DNA from: Litsea cubeba | Taxonomy: Eukaryota > Streptophyta > Magnoliopsida > Laurales > Lauraceae | Length of the DNA stretch: 64,000 bases | NCBI GenBank assembly: GCA_012931725.1 | Contig: CM022950.1 | Location: forward strand, 60,499,418 to 60,563,417 | Reading direction: 5' to 3' | Shown here: positions 31,901-44,138 of the stretch, in pieces | Position numbering within the stretch: position 1 is the first letter of the stretch | Layout: every line of letters begins with the position of its first letter | Made by a program: the position numbers and the translations under genes | The notes under the pieces: model-generated | Seen by the model: only the letters and a program-made list of their open reading frames with translations | The model's database searches: none | What the model was told of the DNA's origin: nothing

Positions 31901-32269
31901 TAAGTGTTTTAATGTTGACCATTAAAGTGTTTCTATGTTTGAGATTAGTGTTTTTATTTATTTATTTATTTTATATAAGATTATGTATCCTCTTTTGAGA
32001 AAGGAATGATCAATGAAAAAGAATATTTGGTGCCCCCCCTCTCCTCTGTCTCTCTCGTGATGGGAATGGTGTGATTCCACTAGGTGTGAAGCCCAACAAC
32101 ATTAGACATGAAGCTTTGCAACTCTTACCCTACCTGCTCCGGAGAGAATTGAGCTCGATCCTCTTGCCTTTGTAAATGAAGGAGCAAGCGTTTGATTGTC
32201 CAAAAGTTGTGACGTTCTAGTCATACTACCAGGGTCTTCCCAAGATGATTCCATAATCACAACATCACA
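31901..32269. other. junction region between old copia remnant and R1, no gene called
   Basis: Contains T-rich (ATTT)n DNA at 31950-31972 and a C run at 32033-32040. A ~60-codon open stretch on the minus strand (about 32110-32260, including MESSWEDPGSMTRTSQLLDN) has a coding-like look, but I do not recognise it. Confidence 0.4.
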
Positions 32270-32639
32270 CTGCAATCCACTGGAAACTAGTAAAATAGAA
32301 TATTTACTTTCATTAAAATATTTTTCTGAAATTTTGCTAAATTATCATAAGGAAATTCAGCTAGAGTAATGTAGGCTCTAATTAAAGTAATTAAGTCACA
32401 CACAAAATTTATTTACTAATGATAGGGTGTGGTTTGAACGAATATGGGCTGAAATTGTAGAAGTAATGGTATCGCTACTTATATGGCTGTGTGGAATCTT
32501 TGGGTTAGTTATAGGGCGAGGTCTTAACTTCATTTAAAACACTAATGGGATTGGTTTGGGAATGTTCACATTCATTTGCCACCAAGGCTCACATTCATTC
32601 ACACTAATGAATGTGTGCACTCGAGGAATAAAGAGAGAA

Positions 32640-34700
32640 AACTAGGGTTAATTTGCAAGTTGGATTTGGAGAAGGCCTACGATAGAGTAGATTGGCAGTT
32701 TCTACAATATTTGCTTCGAAGAATGGGTTTTGGGGAGAAATGGAGAGGTTGGGTTCATGAATGTGTGTCTTTAGCTTGGTTTTTTATTATGATAAATGGT
32801 TCCCCTGAAGGTTTCTTTCCTGCTGAAAGGGGTCTTCGGCAAGGTGATCCTCTATCTCCATTTCTTTTTGTTATAGTAGCAGAAGCTTTGGGTAGAATGG
32901 TGAACAACCAATGTTGTAAAAATCGCTAGGCGGACGCTAGGCGGTGGGCATGGACTAGGGATTAATTCCCGATTAGTCCCCGCCTAGCCTGATTAATCCC
33001 CTCCTAGTCCAATTAATCCCCGCCTAGCGCCTAGGCGCCGCCTAGGCCGATTTTTGCAACAGTGTGAACAAGGCTGCAAGGAAGGTCTTCTAGGAGGATT
33101 TAAAGCGGATGATGCAGTCCCTCTGGTCACTCACTTGAAATATGCTGACACTATTCTGCGAGGCAGATGTAGATCATATAAGGATTGTCAAAGCAATTCT
33201 TCTATGTTTTTAGGTTGTGTCAGGCTTTAAAATTAACTTTCTCAAAAGTGAGCTGATTGGAATCAAAGTTGGGGAAGCACATCTATATCAATATGCAGAC
33301 ACTCTGGGATGTAAGGTGGGGTCCTTTCCTGTTTCTTATTTAGGGCTGCCTTTGTGTTTGGGTTCGGTTAGAAAGGTTGTGTGGAATCCAGTGGTGGAAA
33401 GACTTGAGAGAAAGCTATCCATATGGAAGGCAAATTAATTATCCATAGGAGGTAGAGTCACTTTAATCAAATCTGTGTTGGCAAACCTTCCGGTGTATTT
33501 TCTATCTATGTTCAAGTGCCCGGTTTCAATCATCAGTCGAATCGAGAAGCTGCAACTAGATTTCTTGTGGCATGGGTGTGAACAGAAGAAATTTCACTTG
33601 GTTGACTGGATCTCAATTTGTAAATCAAAGGAGGGAGGGAGGGTTGGTGATAAGACCTCTTAGACAAATGAACCAAGCTTTACTTGGAAAGTGGTTATAG
33701 AGGCTAGGAGATGAATCAGATGGTCTGTGGATGCAATTACTGATTGGGAAATACAATATTTCTAGAAATGGATGGGATGTTCATGATGTCCTATATAAAG
33801 CCTCGGCTATTTGGATGGGTATTCTCTCCGTCAAAGGGAGCTTCATGGAGAATATTACATATCGAGTTGGTTCGGGTGAGAAGGTTTTATTCTAGCGTGA
33901 CAGGTGGCTTGGGGAATGGCCATTGGCAAGGCAATTCCCAAACATCTGCAATTGCGCTCTCAATAAGGACGCAAGGGTGTCGACTTCTGGTGAGCATAAG
34001 GTATGGTGCCCAATTTTGAGGAGAAATCTTAAAGAGCATGAGGAAGACCAATTTATTTCCTTAATCAATCTCTTAAGTGGGGCTTATATTGCAGAAGGGA
34101 GGGGAATGACGTGAGGGTGTGGAAGGCTTCCAAGGATGCAATATTTTGAGTCTCCTCTTTTTCCTTAGACTTAGCCGGAAGGGTAGTTTCAAAAAGCTTC
34201 GTCAGTAGAACTTGGAAATTTTTGTGGTCTTTGGATGGATAACTCTTCGTAAAAGGATCCTTACTATGGATAATCTAAGGCGAAGTGGGAAGATTGTGGT
34301 CAATTGCTATCCCATGTGCTTGGGTGATGAGGAATCGGTGGACCACATGCTATTGAATTGTAATGTTGCTTAGGTGATTTGGAGATCGGTAGTTGACTGG
34401 TTTGGGTACAGTTGGGTTTTCCCAAAGTGCATCCTATTGCTTTTTCAAGCATGGTCTTCTCCAATAGGATCGCCCAAGGGGAAGGAGTTGTGGAGATTGT
34501 CCTTTTTAGTAGTTATTTGGATATTGTGGAAGGAAAGAAATTCAAGATGTTTTGAGAGGAGGTCTGTGAGCTGTGGATTGGAAAAAATTAAGTTCTCGGT
34601 TGCTTCTTGGGTAATCATGAATCAGCATTTCAAACGCTACTCTTTGGATCAGATTATGCGAAATTGGAAAGAAGTGGTTCTCTCCAATGCGGTGCCTTAG
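32640..34700 (+). pseudogene. LINE reverse transcriptase with zf-RVT C terminus
   Basis: Plus-strand RT in pieces: ICKLDLEKAYDRVDWQFLQY (catalytic Asp box), then FFPAERGLRQGDPLSPFLFV. After a MITE insertion, HLKYAD followed by an indel breaks the catalytic YADD box. Next come VSGFKINFLKSELIGIKV, VSYLGLPLCLGSVRKVVWNP, a stop within the KAN-LSIGGRVTL region, LPVYFLSMFKCPVSIISRIE, and a C-terminal zf-RVT-like part (FLVVIWILWKERNSRCFERR). The N-terminal endonuclease is absent. Several frameshifts and stops; a dead copy. Confidence 0.85.
32908..33063. mobile_element. hAT-like MITE (156 bp) inserted in the LINE
   Basis: GTGAACAA lies at 32900-32907 and 33064-33071, an 8-bp target duplication typical of hAT elements. 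Ends are inverted (TGTTGTAAAAATCG left; TGTTGCAAAAATCG from the right). The interior is rich in GCCTAGGCG/CGCCTAGC and ATTAATCCC words that fold back. Removing it restores the RT frame around MVNKAA. Confidence 0.9.
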
Positions 34701-35627
34701 TTGGATGTTGTTTCCTTGTGTTTCCCGTTGTCTTTGGATTTGTCTTGTTTTGTATTTACGGTTTTGCTTTTCTCTTTTGTAAGCTTGTCAGTATAGTCCT
34801 CTTGTACTACTTGCTTTTAATGAAAAGTTACCATTAAAAAAAATGGTTTGGGAAGGTTAGTTGTTGTGGGAGTTAATAGAAAGCACTGTAGAACTTGTGG
34901 GTTGACCAAAATTAGAAAGTGGTTGTAACACCACTAAAAGATCTTCCTTTGGCGCATTAAGAAATTAGCAATGGGCCTAAGTAAGTGTTGTAACCTTCTC
35001 ATAAGTGGAGAGAAGACTTTCATTAAGAAAATATACAACCTGTAGTTGTATTTTAGGAATCCAAAACCCAAGTTTTATAAACACCACAGACAATTAGCCC
35101 CTCATGCCAATACATTTGACCACACTTCCACATCTCTCTCTTTCACACACACACACACACACACTCTTATCTCCCTCTCTAAGCAACCCGTGATCGCTCT
35201 CCCACCCCTTTCTCTTGCTCTCTTAAAAACCCTAATTCTAAAGGCAACTAGAAGAAAAGAGAAGAATTAGAGAAAAGGAGATAGTTAGAGTATAGAAAAG
35301 GAACCTAGGGTGCTTGGATTGATGGAAAATTTGCTAGAAGAATTTCAGTACTTACAAGAGGTGGGTTAACGAACCTGATCTACACATGTGTGACTTTTCT
35401 TGATTCTTTGAAGCCCTAACCATGTTTTGGAATTAGGATACTTGTAGAATTTTCCTCAAACTCTAATTGTAATTTGGGAAAAGCATTCAACCATTGAGAA
35501 AAGGGTGAACCAGGAAGGCTGTGGGTTCCCATGGTGGATTCACTTTGCTGACCACCATGGGAGACCTCCCATGGAGGATTCTAGGCCTCCTTCCATCATA
35601 GGGTTGGGTTTTGAGAAAATTTTGTAG

Positions 35628-35938
35628 GCATGTTTGGATGGATGGTGGATTGAAGTAAAGTGAGATGAAGCATCAAATCAAGAGAGAATAAAATGTAAGG
35701 GGGTTATGATGGTGTTTTGTATTTAGTTGCTTGATAGGGAATCTTTTTGACTTTTTGTGTAATAGGAGGATTTTTTTGTTGTCATGTAGTGGAGAAGGAG
35801 GTTTCTTTTTGACTTTTTTGAAAATGAAGGAGGGAATTTTGAATTTGTGTACTTTTGATATGACCCTGGTATTTTTTTTGTCTGGATAATGTAGGCTGTA
35901 CCTCACTTTACTTCAACTCACCATCCATCCAAACACGC
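35628..35938. mobile_element. MITE with ~36-bp terminal inverted repeats
   Basis: Left GCATGTTTGGATGGATGGTG ... TTGAAGTAAAGTGAG; right end reversed GCGTGTTTGGATGGATGGTG ... TTGAAGTAAAGTGAG. The interior is T-rich with no coding capacity. TTA/TAG-like bases at the edges could be a 3-bp PIF/Harbinger-type duplication but are not exact. Confidence 0.8.
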
Positions 35939-35979
35939 TTAGAGTCTTACAATCAAAACAAATGTAGAGACTACTACAA

Positions 35980-38900
35980 TCTCTAGAAGCTTCCAGGATC
36001 AGGGTACAAGCTGCCTTGAAGATCCATTCATCAAGCATTGATTTAGACCAAATGTGGATCCTTGATTATCATATATGAAACCAACGGAGAAGCCATCCTG
36101 ACTAGAAATGAAGAAATTCCAACTCCCATTTACGTTTCAGAAGTATTCTGGTTGCAAGCCAAAGTCCTAGCAGGAATGTCCCATGATGCTGAGATGGATG
36201 CAGAACAATCAAGATTCAGGTAAGAAGCCTTTGTCTTCATCTGGTAAAGGATTGTTTTCAAAATTGATTGACGGGCGTTCTGCAGCTCTGAATATACGAT
36301 TGTTCTCTCCTGCCATACATTCCAAACGAAGGCTGGGAAACAGAGCTTACTCAGAGTCATGTTGCCTTCTCTGCATTGATCACATTTACTTATAAAATCA
36401 CGAAGCATATCAACCATACAGCTGCTGCCCTGCATCCTGATTCCAAACTTAGAAGTAATAGAATCCCAAATGAGAATGCTATACATGCAAGAAGTAAATG
36501 AGCGGTTAACATAATAACTTCTTCTTGAGAGCTGTTACAAAAAACACAACAGATGCTAGTTATAATGTTTTCGGAAGCCAGGATAGCTTTAGTTTTCAAA
36601 CCATTTGAGAATGCCATCCACGCACGCACATACAGTGTTTTCTGATCATCCCTTTGAACCAAATATAATTGCGCCATTGGATTGGCTCACAGCTTTGGGA
36701 GTTGCCAACACCAGCTGCTTTCAAGGAGATCTTGCCATCATCAGAAATCTTGCAATCAGTTTCATTAGTGAAGTCTACTGAAGGAGGAGGCAAAACAAAG
36801 ATCATGGTGAAATATCCATGGGATGATTAGTAGATCCTTGAGAAATGCACTATTGACCATTCGAAATAAAGTATCTAACTCTAAGATTTCTTCCCAACCC
36901 CAAGTCCAGAATTGGTCCTTCACCAAAATAATCAACCAAGCGCCCTAGCCAAAAGAAGGTTTCATCACCATTGCCATTAGTTGGAGGACATTAGCTAAAA
37001 CAGGCTTTCTTCTATTTAAAATTCCTCTCCATCCCCAAGAAGAGTTTGACCACACTTTGATATCCCAAAAGCTTTTCTTCTTAATATATCTATTGTAAAC
37101 CCAGTCTGCCCAAATAGATTTTCTTTTGCTAGCAACATGCCAAACCTGTCTTCTAATTGCTTCTTCAGCCACATCAATAATAGACCTGATCCCCAGACCA
37201 CCCTGCTGAAGAGGTTTGCATATTTTCTTCCATGCAACAGTCTTCATTTGAGCTTTTTCTCCAAAATTTCCCCCAAAGAAATTCTTGATGTGCTTTTTTC
37301 TGTGTGTGAATGCATGCTTTAGGCAGAAGGAAACAAGTGGCCCAATGAATATGTAAATTGGAAAGAGTAGAGTCGATTAATTGCAACCTACCAGCATAAG
37401 AAATGAGCTTTGCTTTTCCACCCAGAGAGTTTCTGCTTCAGTTTTTGAATTATAGGCTGGCAATGTATTAGTTTTAATCTTGTTGAGAACAATGGTAACC
37501 CCAGATAAGTAACAGGAATGGACTTTTGCTTGAAATTAAGAATGGAAGTGATAGCTTGCATATAGAACTCATCACAGTTTGTGAAGAGCACAGAGGTCTT
37601 CTCACTGCTAATACTTAAACTGGAAAATTTACTGATCCTCCAACAGCTTCTTATTACTGCCCCACCAAGATTTTAAAGGAGGTGAGAAATCACATACGTA
37701 CCTATCTGACAGGGCATTGGAATCAGCCCATTTTTAGCACATTCTGATAACACTGCAGAGAAGAACTCCATTGCAATACAAAAGAGATGGGAGGAAAGAG
37801 GGCATCCCTGTCTTAGGCCTTTACAACTATTGAAAAAAACCAAAAGCCTTACCATTGACAAAGTTGGAAAAAGAAGGATTTTGGATGTATTCTATCATCC
37901 AAGTGATGACTTTATCAGGAAAATTAAGAGAGACCACATCTCAAACTATCAATTATCAAAGGCCTTGGTGATGTCGAGTTTAAGGCACATTCTTGGAGGG
38001 CCCTTGTGCAGATGAAAAGCATTGATAAGGTCTTTGGAGAGAATAATATTGTCCAGATTGATCTCCCTGGGACAAGCAGATTGATTACTCATCGCATTTT
38101 TCCGCCTATTTGCAATAACTCTAGAGATGATCTCATAAATCTCGTTAGGAAAGGAAATGGGCCGAAAGTGGGCTGGAGTGGAGGGATTTTTACTCTTTTT
38201 TTTTATCGAGAGATTTTCACTCTTTGGAAAGTAACAAGTCCTTTTTTTTTAACCTGCCCGAGAAGCTTTCCTTCAACAAAGAAATCTTTGATTGCATCTG
38301 AAACATCACATCCCACAATTGGCCGGCACGCCATGAAGAAATGCGCATTGAAGCCATCTGGGCCAAGGGACTTGCATGGGTTAGCTTGCTTGATGGTAAA
38401 TTCTATCTCAGAGATATCCACTGGCCTGCAGGGATTTTCAGGATCCTCCTCCATGAGCGTGCCAGTGACATTGATGTGAGATAGATCATTCAAAGTGTGA
38501 GTCTTCGAATCTTCAACACTCAGAATTTTTTTAGTAGTTGACAAAGATCTCTTCAATGAGATGTGGATCAGGCGTAACACTGCCCTCTTCATCTTCATTT
38601 GAGTAAATAGAAGACTTCTTTCTCCTGCTTTTGATTAGAGTGAAAATACTTGGTGTATTATCAGTTTATCACCCAAGTTTATGCCTATCCCTAGATTTCT
38701 GCTTCAGCATATTTTCTTCAAGTAAAAGAAATTTTGAAGGCTGGCTTTTGCTTCCTTTACAGCAGTGTGGAGGAATTCACTATTCTGGTTGCCATTGAGC
38801 TGGGACTGAATTTCTTCAATGATTCAATCATATCTTTGGTAGCTTTAATCTTTGGCAGACGCTGAAGGCTGGGACCTCTGCCAATGAATAAGGGCCTTCT

Positions 38901-39094
38901 TGACATTGGAGAGTTTCTTAATAACTATGAACATTGGAGAATCCAAGCTTCTCTAACTACTTTGGAAAAATTAGGAATTCTAGCCCAAGCATTGAAATAA
39001 CAAAATGGGCTTTTAGTATGATTCCATTTTCTTGGTGGGACAAATACAGGGCAGTGATCAGAAATTTCAGATCCAAGAAAATGACCTCTGTAAA
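35980..39094 (-). mobile_element. L1-type LINE, reversed, 5'-truncated and decayed
   Basis: Minus-strand domain order: endonuclease end (GHFLGSEISDHCPVFVPPRK, ~39000-39090), RT start (NPCKSLGPDGFNAHFF, ~38340), KLDITKAFD (~37960), CKGLRQGCPLSSHLF (~37800), IPVTYLGLPLFSTRLKLIHC (~37490), LSGWKSKA, then WKKICKPLQQGGLGIRSIID and a zf-RVT-like C terminus (~36130-36480). Many stops and frameshifts. The right boundary is where similarity to R1 (9600 reversed) resumes; the left boundary is approximate and no poly-T was found. Confidence 0.8.
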
Positions 39095-40640
39095 TAGGAC
39101 TGTTGTGCACCCATAAATGTGTAACAGGTGGGATCCTACTAGCTGATTGTATGTCAGACCCAAATGGCTGAATGGAGTGCAAGCACTCAACCATGGACTG
39201 GATAAAAGTGGAGTAAACCAGACATAAAATAATCATTTTGGCCAAATCCAAATGTATGCCTGAGCACCTTTGGTCGAACCTAGTTTAGGTTGAGATGATG
39301 AAACCTGAGTGAGAGCTAACGTTGGATTGTATCCCTATTACAAGATACTCGTCAATAGGGTACTATACTATTGTTTTAGTACAGTGACTCCTGCATGTGT
39401 GACTCAATCTAGCAAGTCTACCTAATTTAGATTTTAGAATGATGCTCGATTCCTATTCTAGTAACCTCTAAGATATAAACCACGTACTTATATTAAATTC
39501 CATATTCTCCACTGGATGCTTGAGTTGGAACAAAGTTAAAAGAATACTCTTACCTTGTATGCTAAGTCATGCCTTACATGCTATCTATATGTTAAATATG
39601 CCTGTTAAACATGTTTTGATATTCTTATTATTTACACGACTCGTGACATGATTTATGATCCTAATTTATTATCATTGACTCATTAAAACGTTGGCACCAC
39701 TAAGCTGTTTAAAACTTTGTTACCATGGGGATGCCTACTAGTGCAGGGGCTCTTATCTAGCTGCAATTTAGAATTATTTTGTAGGCATCTTTGGATACTG
39801 AGTAATGTTGGTACCTTTGTGTTCCAGCTGTCTGTGGGTGACTTGAGCCACTCAGTATTGTAGGTTCCCACGGATAGTGAGATTATGTAGGTGCCTTTGG
39901 GTACATTGAGGTTGTAGTCAGCTTAGCTATAATACTAAGCATTTAGCTCATGTGGATTGCCACTTTGATTTATATACGTTGCTTTAATGTTTTATTCCAT
40001 ATCATATGATGTATTTATAATCTGATTCTAGATAGCTTGAATTTTGTGTCTGCACAATCATGTATTGACGACTAACCTTGGCCTCATGCAATCACCTGTC
40101 TTTCTATATATTTGGACGCATGTGCCCTATTGATAAGTTTATCTATTGAGTTATGTTCATGTTACTCATTGATTCACCATGTCCCCCTTTTCCCAGATAA
40201 AGTTTAAAGACCCGAGAAAAACACCGACGATGATCAAAAGGAGGTTGTGAGACAAAGCGGGTTCAATATTTGCGCAGGCTCCTGAGACAAAAGTGGGTCC
40301 AATATCTGCCGCAGAACCTGAAGGAATTAAAGTAGTTTATTTTGAAATCAAGTGAACATTTATTATTCAATTTGGTTGTAATCAACTTAATTATATGTTG
40401 GATTTAAGACTCTAGTATGGTTTGTTTATGAATGGAATGGTTTGATTTTAATTAAATTATTTATGCCCTGTTTATCATGTGATGTTTCATAAACCAAAAA
40501 AAAAGAACACTGCTGCTGCAAAATGATTTTACCTATATCATGTTGTAAAAATTTATCTCGTGTAGCAAAAGTTGGCTTCTAGCAAAGTAGGGTTTCAGGG
40601 TGTGACAAGGAATACAACGAATCCTGTCATGTACAATAGA

Positions 40641-41707
40641 AATAATAATCTTTTTTATTCACTAGTATCATAGATAAGAAACAGATTCAGTCTCGGCAAC
40701 TTAATGTTTTATCCCAGGTAGGTAGAAACACCTTGGTTAAGTTGGTTGCCACAGCTATGCCGGTCTACACCATGTCAGCCCTTCAAATCCCTAACAAAAT
40801 GCAAAGACTCTTTGGATATGTTGTTTAGGAAATTTTGGTGGGGTTGGAGGCAGTTAGGACCCACATGTATGGTTAACAGGTGTTTTCTCCAATATTTTGT
40901 TCAAATCTACATCCAGAATGAAATCTTTAGTTTTGTTGTTGATGCTGAATCCATGTTGGATATAAATTTGGTGATGCATGCAAGAACATAATTCCATGTT
41001 ATTTATTTTGCGAGGATTCAGTTGACAATAATTTTATTAATCTTTCTGAGGAAGATAATCATAACTATAATTAGCACTATATATATATATGTATCTTTTT
41101 TGCTTGGGATATAGGGGGAGATAAGTAGCGTTTAGTGAAGATTTCATGAACACACAACTATCATTGTAGATGCTTTCCGGAAGGACAAGATCGTGTTCTG
41201 TGAAGGTCATGTTTGGTCCTGTTCGAAATTCAATAATTCATGATGGTCCTGAAGTTGAAAACATATTTTTGGTTTTAGGGGAAATATATTTTGCAAGTGG
41301 CATTTGGATCTTAAATTTGCCCAAAATTATGGTGGCTCCAAAGCACCATTATATCTGGAGATCTGATGATACTTGCTGGCGCCTCTTTAAAAAAAGAAAA
41401 ACGAAGACTCATGTTGTTCTCTTCTGCATATCATTGAATCTATTTTCTCTCCAATATGATGCATATTTGTTTAATTTGGGGAAATGTGTTCTTGCTGGTT
41501 CTGTTCTCTCTTTTCATTGCATTGACTTGCCTTCATTTGGAATCTTGTTCCTAGCTTCCATCTTTTGTAGGAGTTTCTCCCTGATTAGGGGTGTGATGTT
41601 GACTTTACAGAGATTCATGTCGAGTTATTTTTGTGATCCATTATTGCAGACATGCATGCATATCTATAAGATACTGATGTCTTATCATTCCTTGTTTTTA
41701 TGTGCAG
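40641..41707. other. non-coding or intronic DNA before the orphan exon
   Basis: AT-rich. A short stretch near 40720-40860 resembles a LINE piece (LPTAMPVYTMSALQIPNKMQ, FRKFWWGW), a frequent LINE RT C-terminal motif, so a LINE scrap is likely. Open frame 41170-41763 is poorly coding-like and overlaps the next exon in a different phase. Confidence 0.45.
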
Positions 41708-41851
41708 CTGAAGCTAATCAAGCAAGTCGCACAAAGGGAAAGGAAGCGGCATATGAAGAGTAACCTAAAGGTTTACATAAGAGCACTTGCACAGGCAAAA
41801 GTACACAGAATTAAGATGTTCTCATCCTATGTTGGACCGTCTGAATCATGA
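41708..41851 (+). CDS. likely terminal exon of an unrecognised basic protein
   Basis: A pyrimidine-rich tract and TGTGCAG precede 41708. The phase-0 frame LKLIKQVAQRERKRHMKSNL, KVYIRALAQAKVHRIKMF, SSYVGPSES runs 47 residues to TGA at 41849-41851. Composition is Lys/Arg-rich and helical, and codon use looks natural, unlike the repeats around it. An AAATAAATG region at ~42026 could serve polyadenylation. Upstream exons are not recognisable in the preceding 1 kb; they may be far upstream or lost. Family unknown to me. It could also be a gene-tail fragment carried by a repeat. Confidence 0.45.
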   Translation: MKLIKQVAQRERKRHMKSNLKVYIRALAQAKVHRIKMFSSYVGPSES

Positions 41852-43818
41852 AATCATCGCCGCTCAACAGCTTTGAGACAATCCGTGCCAAAACCTTTTA
41901 TCATACTCAATGATACACTTTGTCTAGGACTTGTTTTCCTCTTTTGGAAATATTTTGAACACTTACTGTTTCTGAGTCTACCGAAGAATTGACTGTAAAT
42001 TGTGGTAGTGGAAGTCTACTCAGAATTTTAAATAAATGACCATTATCAGTCTTGGCCCCCACCTTTTTAATCTAATTTCAGACCGAAAATCAAGCCAAGA
42101 TCCAAACCATGGGTCTAGAGTCAAAGCCAAACCCAGCAAATGGGGGAAGGTTTAGAGGCACAATGGGATCTTCTGGTTTTAGCTTCATTTCAGTAAGATT
42201 GCTATTTTATTTTATTCTCTGCTGTCTACTTCTTAGCTGATATAATCCAATGGTTAGGGGCTGTTATAATCTTCGTAATCCTGAGTGCAGGTTGTGTGTA
42301 GTTAGTTACTCTTAAATGAAGGCTCATGCACTGGAATAACCTGAGTTACACATATAAGTTATAACTGACAGTGGTTTTTTTCTTTGTCATTAACAGTTAG
42401 AGGTAAACAACAAGGCATTAGGATCTTCAAAATCTGGAATTTTTTTGCAGCTTCCCCATCTAAGAGCAGAGTGATACAAATCTAAATTGTTTATTTTAGT
42501 AAGCACCCAACTCCTTTTTAACAGTGTCTTAACTGTTACTGGACATCCATTTTTCCCTTCTATGCTCTGATCAGCCATATGCAACAAACCCACCACCCTA
42601 TGTAACTGTTCTCCCAACTATGCAACTAATCTACCATCCCATGTCCTAACTCAAGTAACATTCAAATTATCTAACCTTAAAACCATAACACCATGTGCAA
42701 CTCATGCCCATTTATAAAATGCAAGGGTGCAAGTGGGTTAGGTAGGTCTGCGAGCGGCATCCTGTAACCAGCCTTAGTTCGAATTTTGAGGCCTATGATC
42801 TAGGACCTGTAGGGGTGTGCATAAATCTATCTGACCCGACAAAACCGACCAACCCGACCCGAACCGTGCAAACGTGTCGGTTATCCAATTAGGGTCGGTT
42901 CGGATCGGTTAAAAAAATTGCTAGCCCGACTGGGTCGGTTTGGTTGGCGGTTTTAACCCAAAACCGACCCGAACCGATCCATGCACACCTCTAGTAAATT
43001 GGGTATTGGTATCATATTATTGTTTAAGTTAATGCTTCATATGGTTTGCCTTTTGTTTTTCTGAATAGGTGCTTTATTTACAAGAGATTATGTGGGATGT
43101 CTTTGGACACCTAGAAACTTCAAAATGCATCAACAATTTCCTTTTAACTGTCTTCTTCCATCTTTGTAAATGTGACGAGTAATGACCAATTTATTATATT
43201 GTATTATTCCAACTCTAAATTATTTATTAGTATTTGGTGGTTTTCAATTAATATATTTTTTGCACTCTAAACAGGGGATCGTATTTTGTCAAAGTGCTTA
43301 TGTAGAAGTGTTTGAGCGTAGGTAACAACACTATGTATCTGGACCGACTATGTATTTGGTGCTTGGTGGACACTATTAGGGTCGGTGGATAGCTGGATCG
43401 GGTGGTTAATCAATATCCATGAAAAAATTTGGTTGGATCGGGTGGTGGATATGGTGGACACTAGTCGGGTCGGTTGTGGATCAGATAAATCCATTGTGTC
43501 GGTTTGGTTCAGTTCACATAATATACAAACCGACATGGTCGGTTCGGTTGGTAGTTTTAACCCAAAACCGACCTGAACCGATCCATTCACACCCCTAACC
43601 TGGCCTATTTTCAAACCCAAGAAGTTTATGAGCAAAGCTTGGTTTGACACAGCTTTTTTTGTCTACTTTGAACAAAGGTAGCACTCGGCCTACCCTACAT
43701 TAATGGGATAAAGGTTAGAGCTGATATGATATAATGAGATATGCCAAGATCTTTGTCCTTGCTCCAAGAGTTAGGTTTCCAAGGAGTTCTATCCCATTTA
43801 GAAGACTGGACAGAGTTT
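41852..43818. other. intergenic DNA with two GGTCGG-rich foldback repeats
   Basis: 42812-42993 begins TAGGGGTGTGCATAAAT and ends with the inverse (ATGCACACCTCTA); it is filled with ACCCGACC/GGTCGGTT words and folds back on itself. 43330-43600 has a related right end (CATTCACACCCCTA) and the same GGTCGG words. Both look like short non-autonomous hAT-like elements. No gene seen. Confidence 0.6.
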
Positions 43819-44138
43819 TGTTGGGCTTAGTAGGTCCAGACCAATTGGGTTCATGGACATGGGTATTATGGTAATTGTACCGGGACTTTCTTATTGACTA
43901 AGATAGGGTTTCTTAGGGAATAAGAAAGAGAACATTATATATATGATGTAATGTGTAACCCATGAGAGATACAGACAGACAGAGAAGAGTGAACCTAAAG
44001 GAGAGTCGAGTTTTCTTTCCCGTGGACGTAAGCAAGATTGCCGAACCACGTAATTCTCTTGTGTGTGATTGTTTGTCTTGTGTGGTTTAATTGTTAGTTC
44101 GATCGCTAATTCACGTTTCCGCATACACGCGCACAACA
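43819..44138 (+). repeat. 5' LTR of the Tnt1-like element
   Basis: Starts TGTTGGGCTTAGTAGG and ends CGCGCACAACA. A TATATATATGATG stretch near 43936-43950 is a TATA-box candidate for the element's promoter. Confidence 0.96.

Larger units (their letters stand above)
32563..34843 (+). mobile_element. L1-type LINE, 5'-truncated, 11-bp target duplication
   Basis: TGGTTTGGGAA occurs at 32552-32562 and 34844-34854, flanking RT-coding DNA that ends in ~8 A. Removing the LINE and one duplication restores the R1 sequence seen reversed at 8470-8490. The insertion is therefore younger than R1. Confidence 0.9.
32270..40640 (-). repeat. dispersed repeat R1, reversed copy C/D, split by two LINEs and a MITE
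   Basis: Reverse complement matches copy A in three blocks: 32270-32562 and 34844-35625 match ~9115 down to ~7740; 39095-40620 matches ~6590 down to 5528. Block order fits one reversed R1 copy with LINE insertions at 32563-34843 and ~35980-39094 and a MITE at ~35628-35938. The R1 segment equivalent to 6590-7740 is missing. Short coding frames in these blocks are repeat by-products. Confidence 0.7.

Noticed and set aside
41170..41763. 197-codon plus-strand frame as a gene
   Set aside because: Cys/Phe/Leu-rich intron-like composition and no motifs; its end overlaps the more convincing exon at 41708 in another phase.
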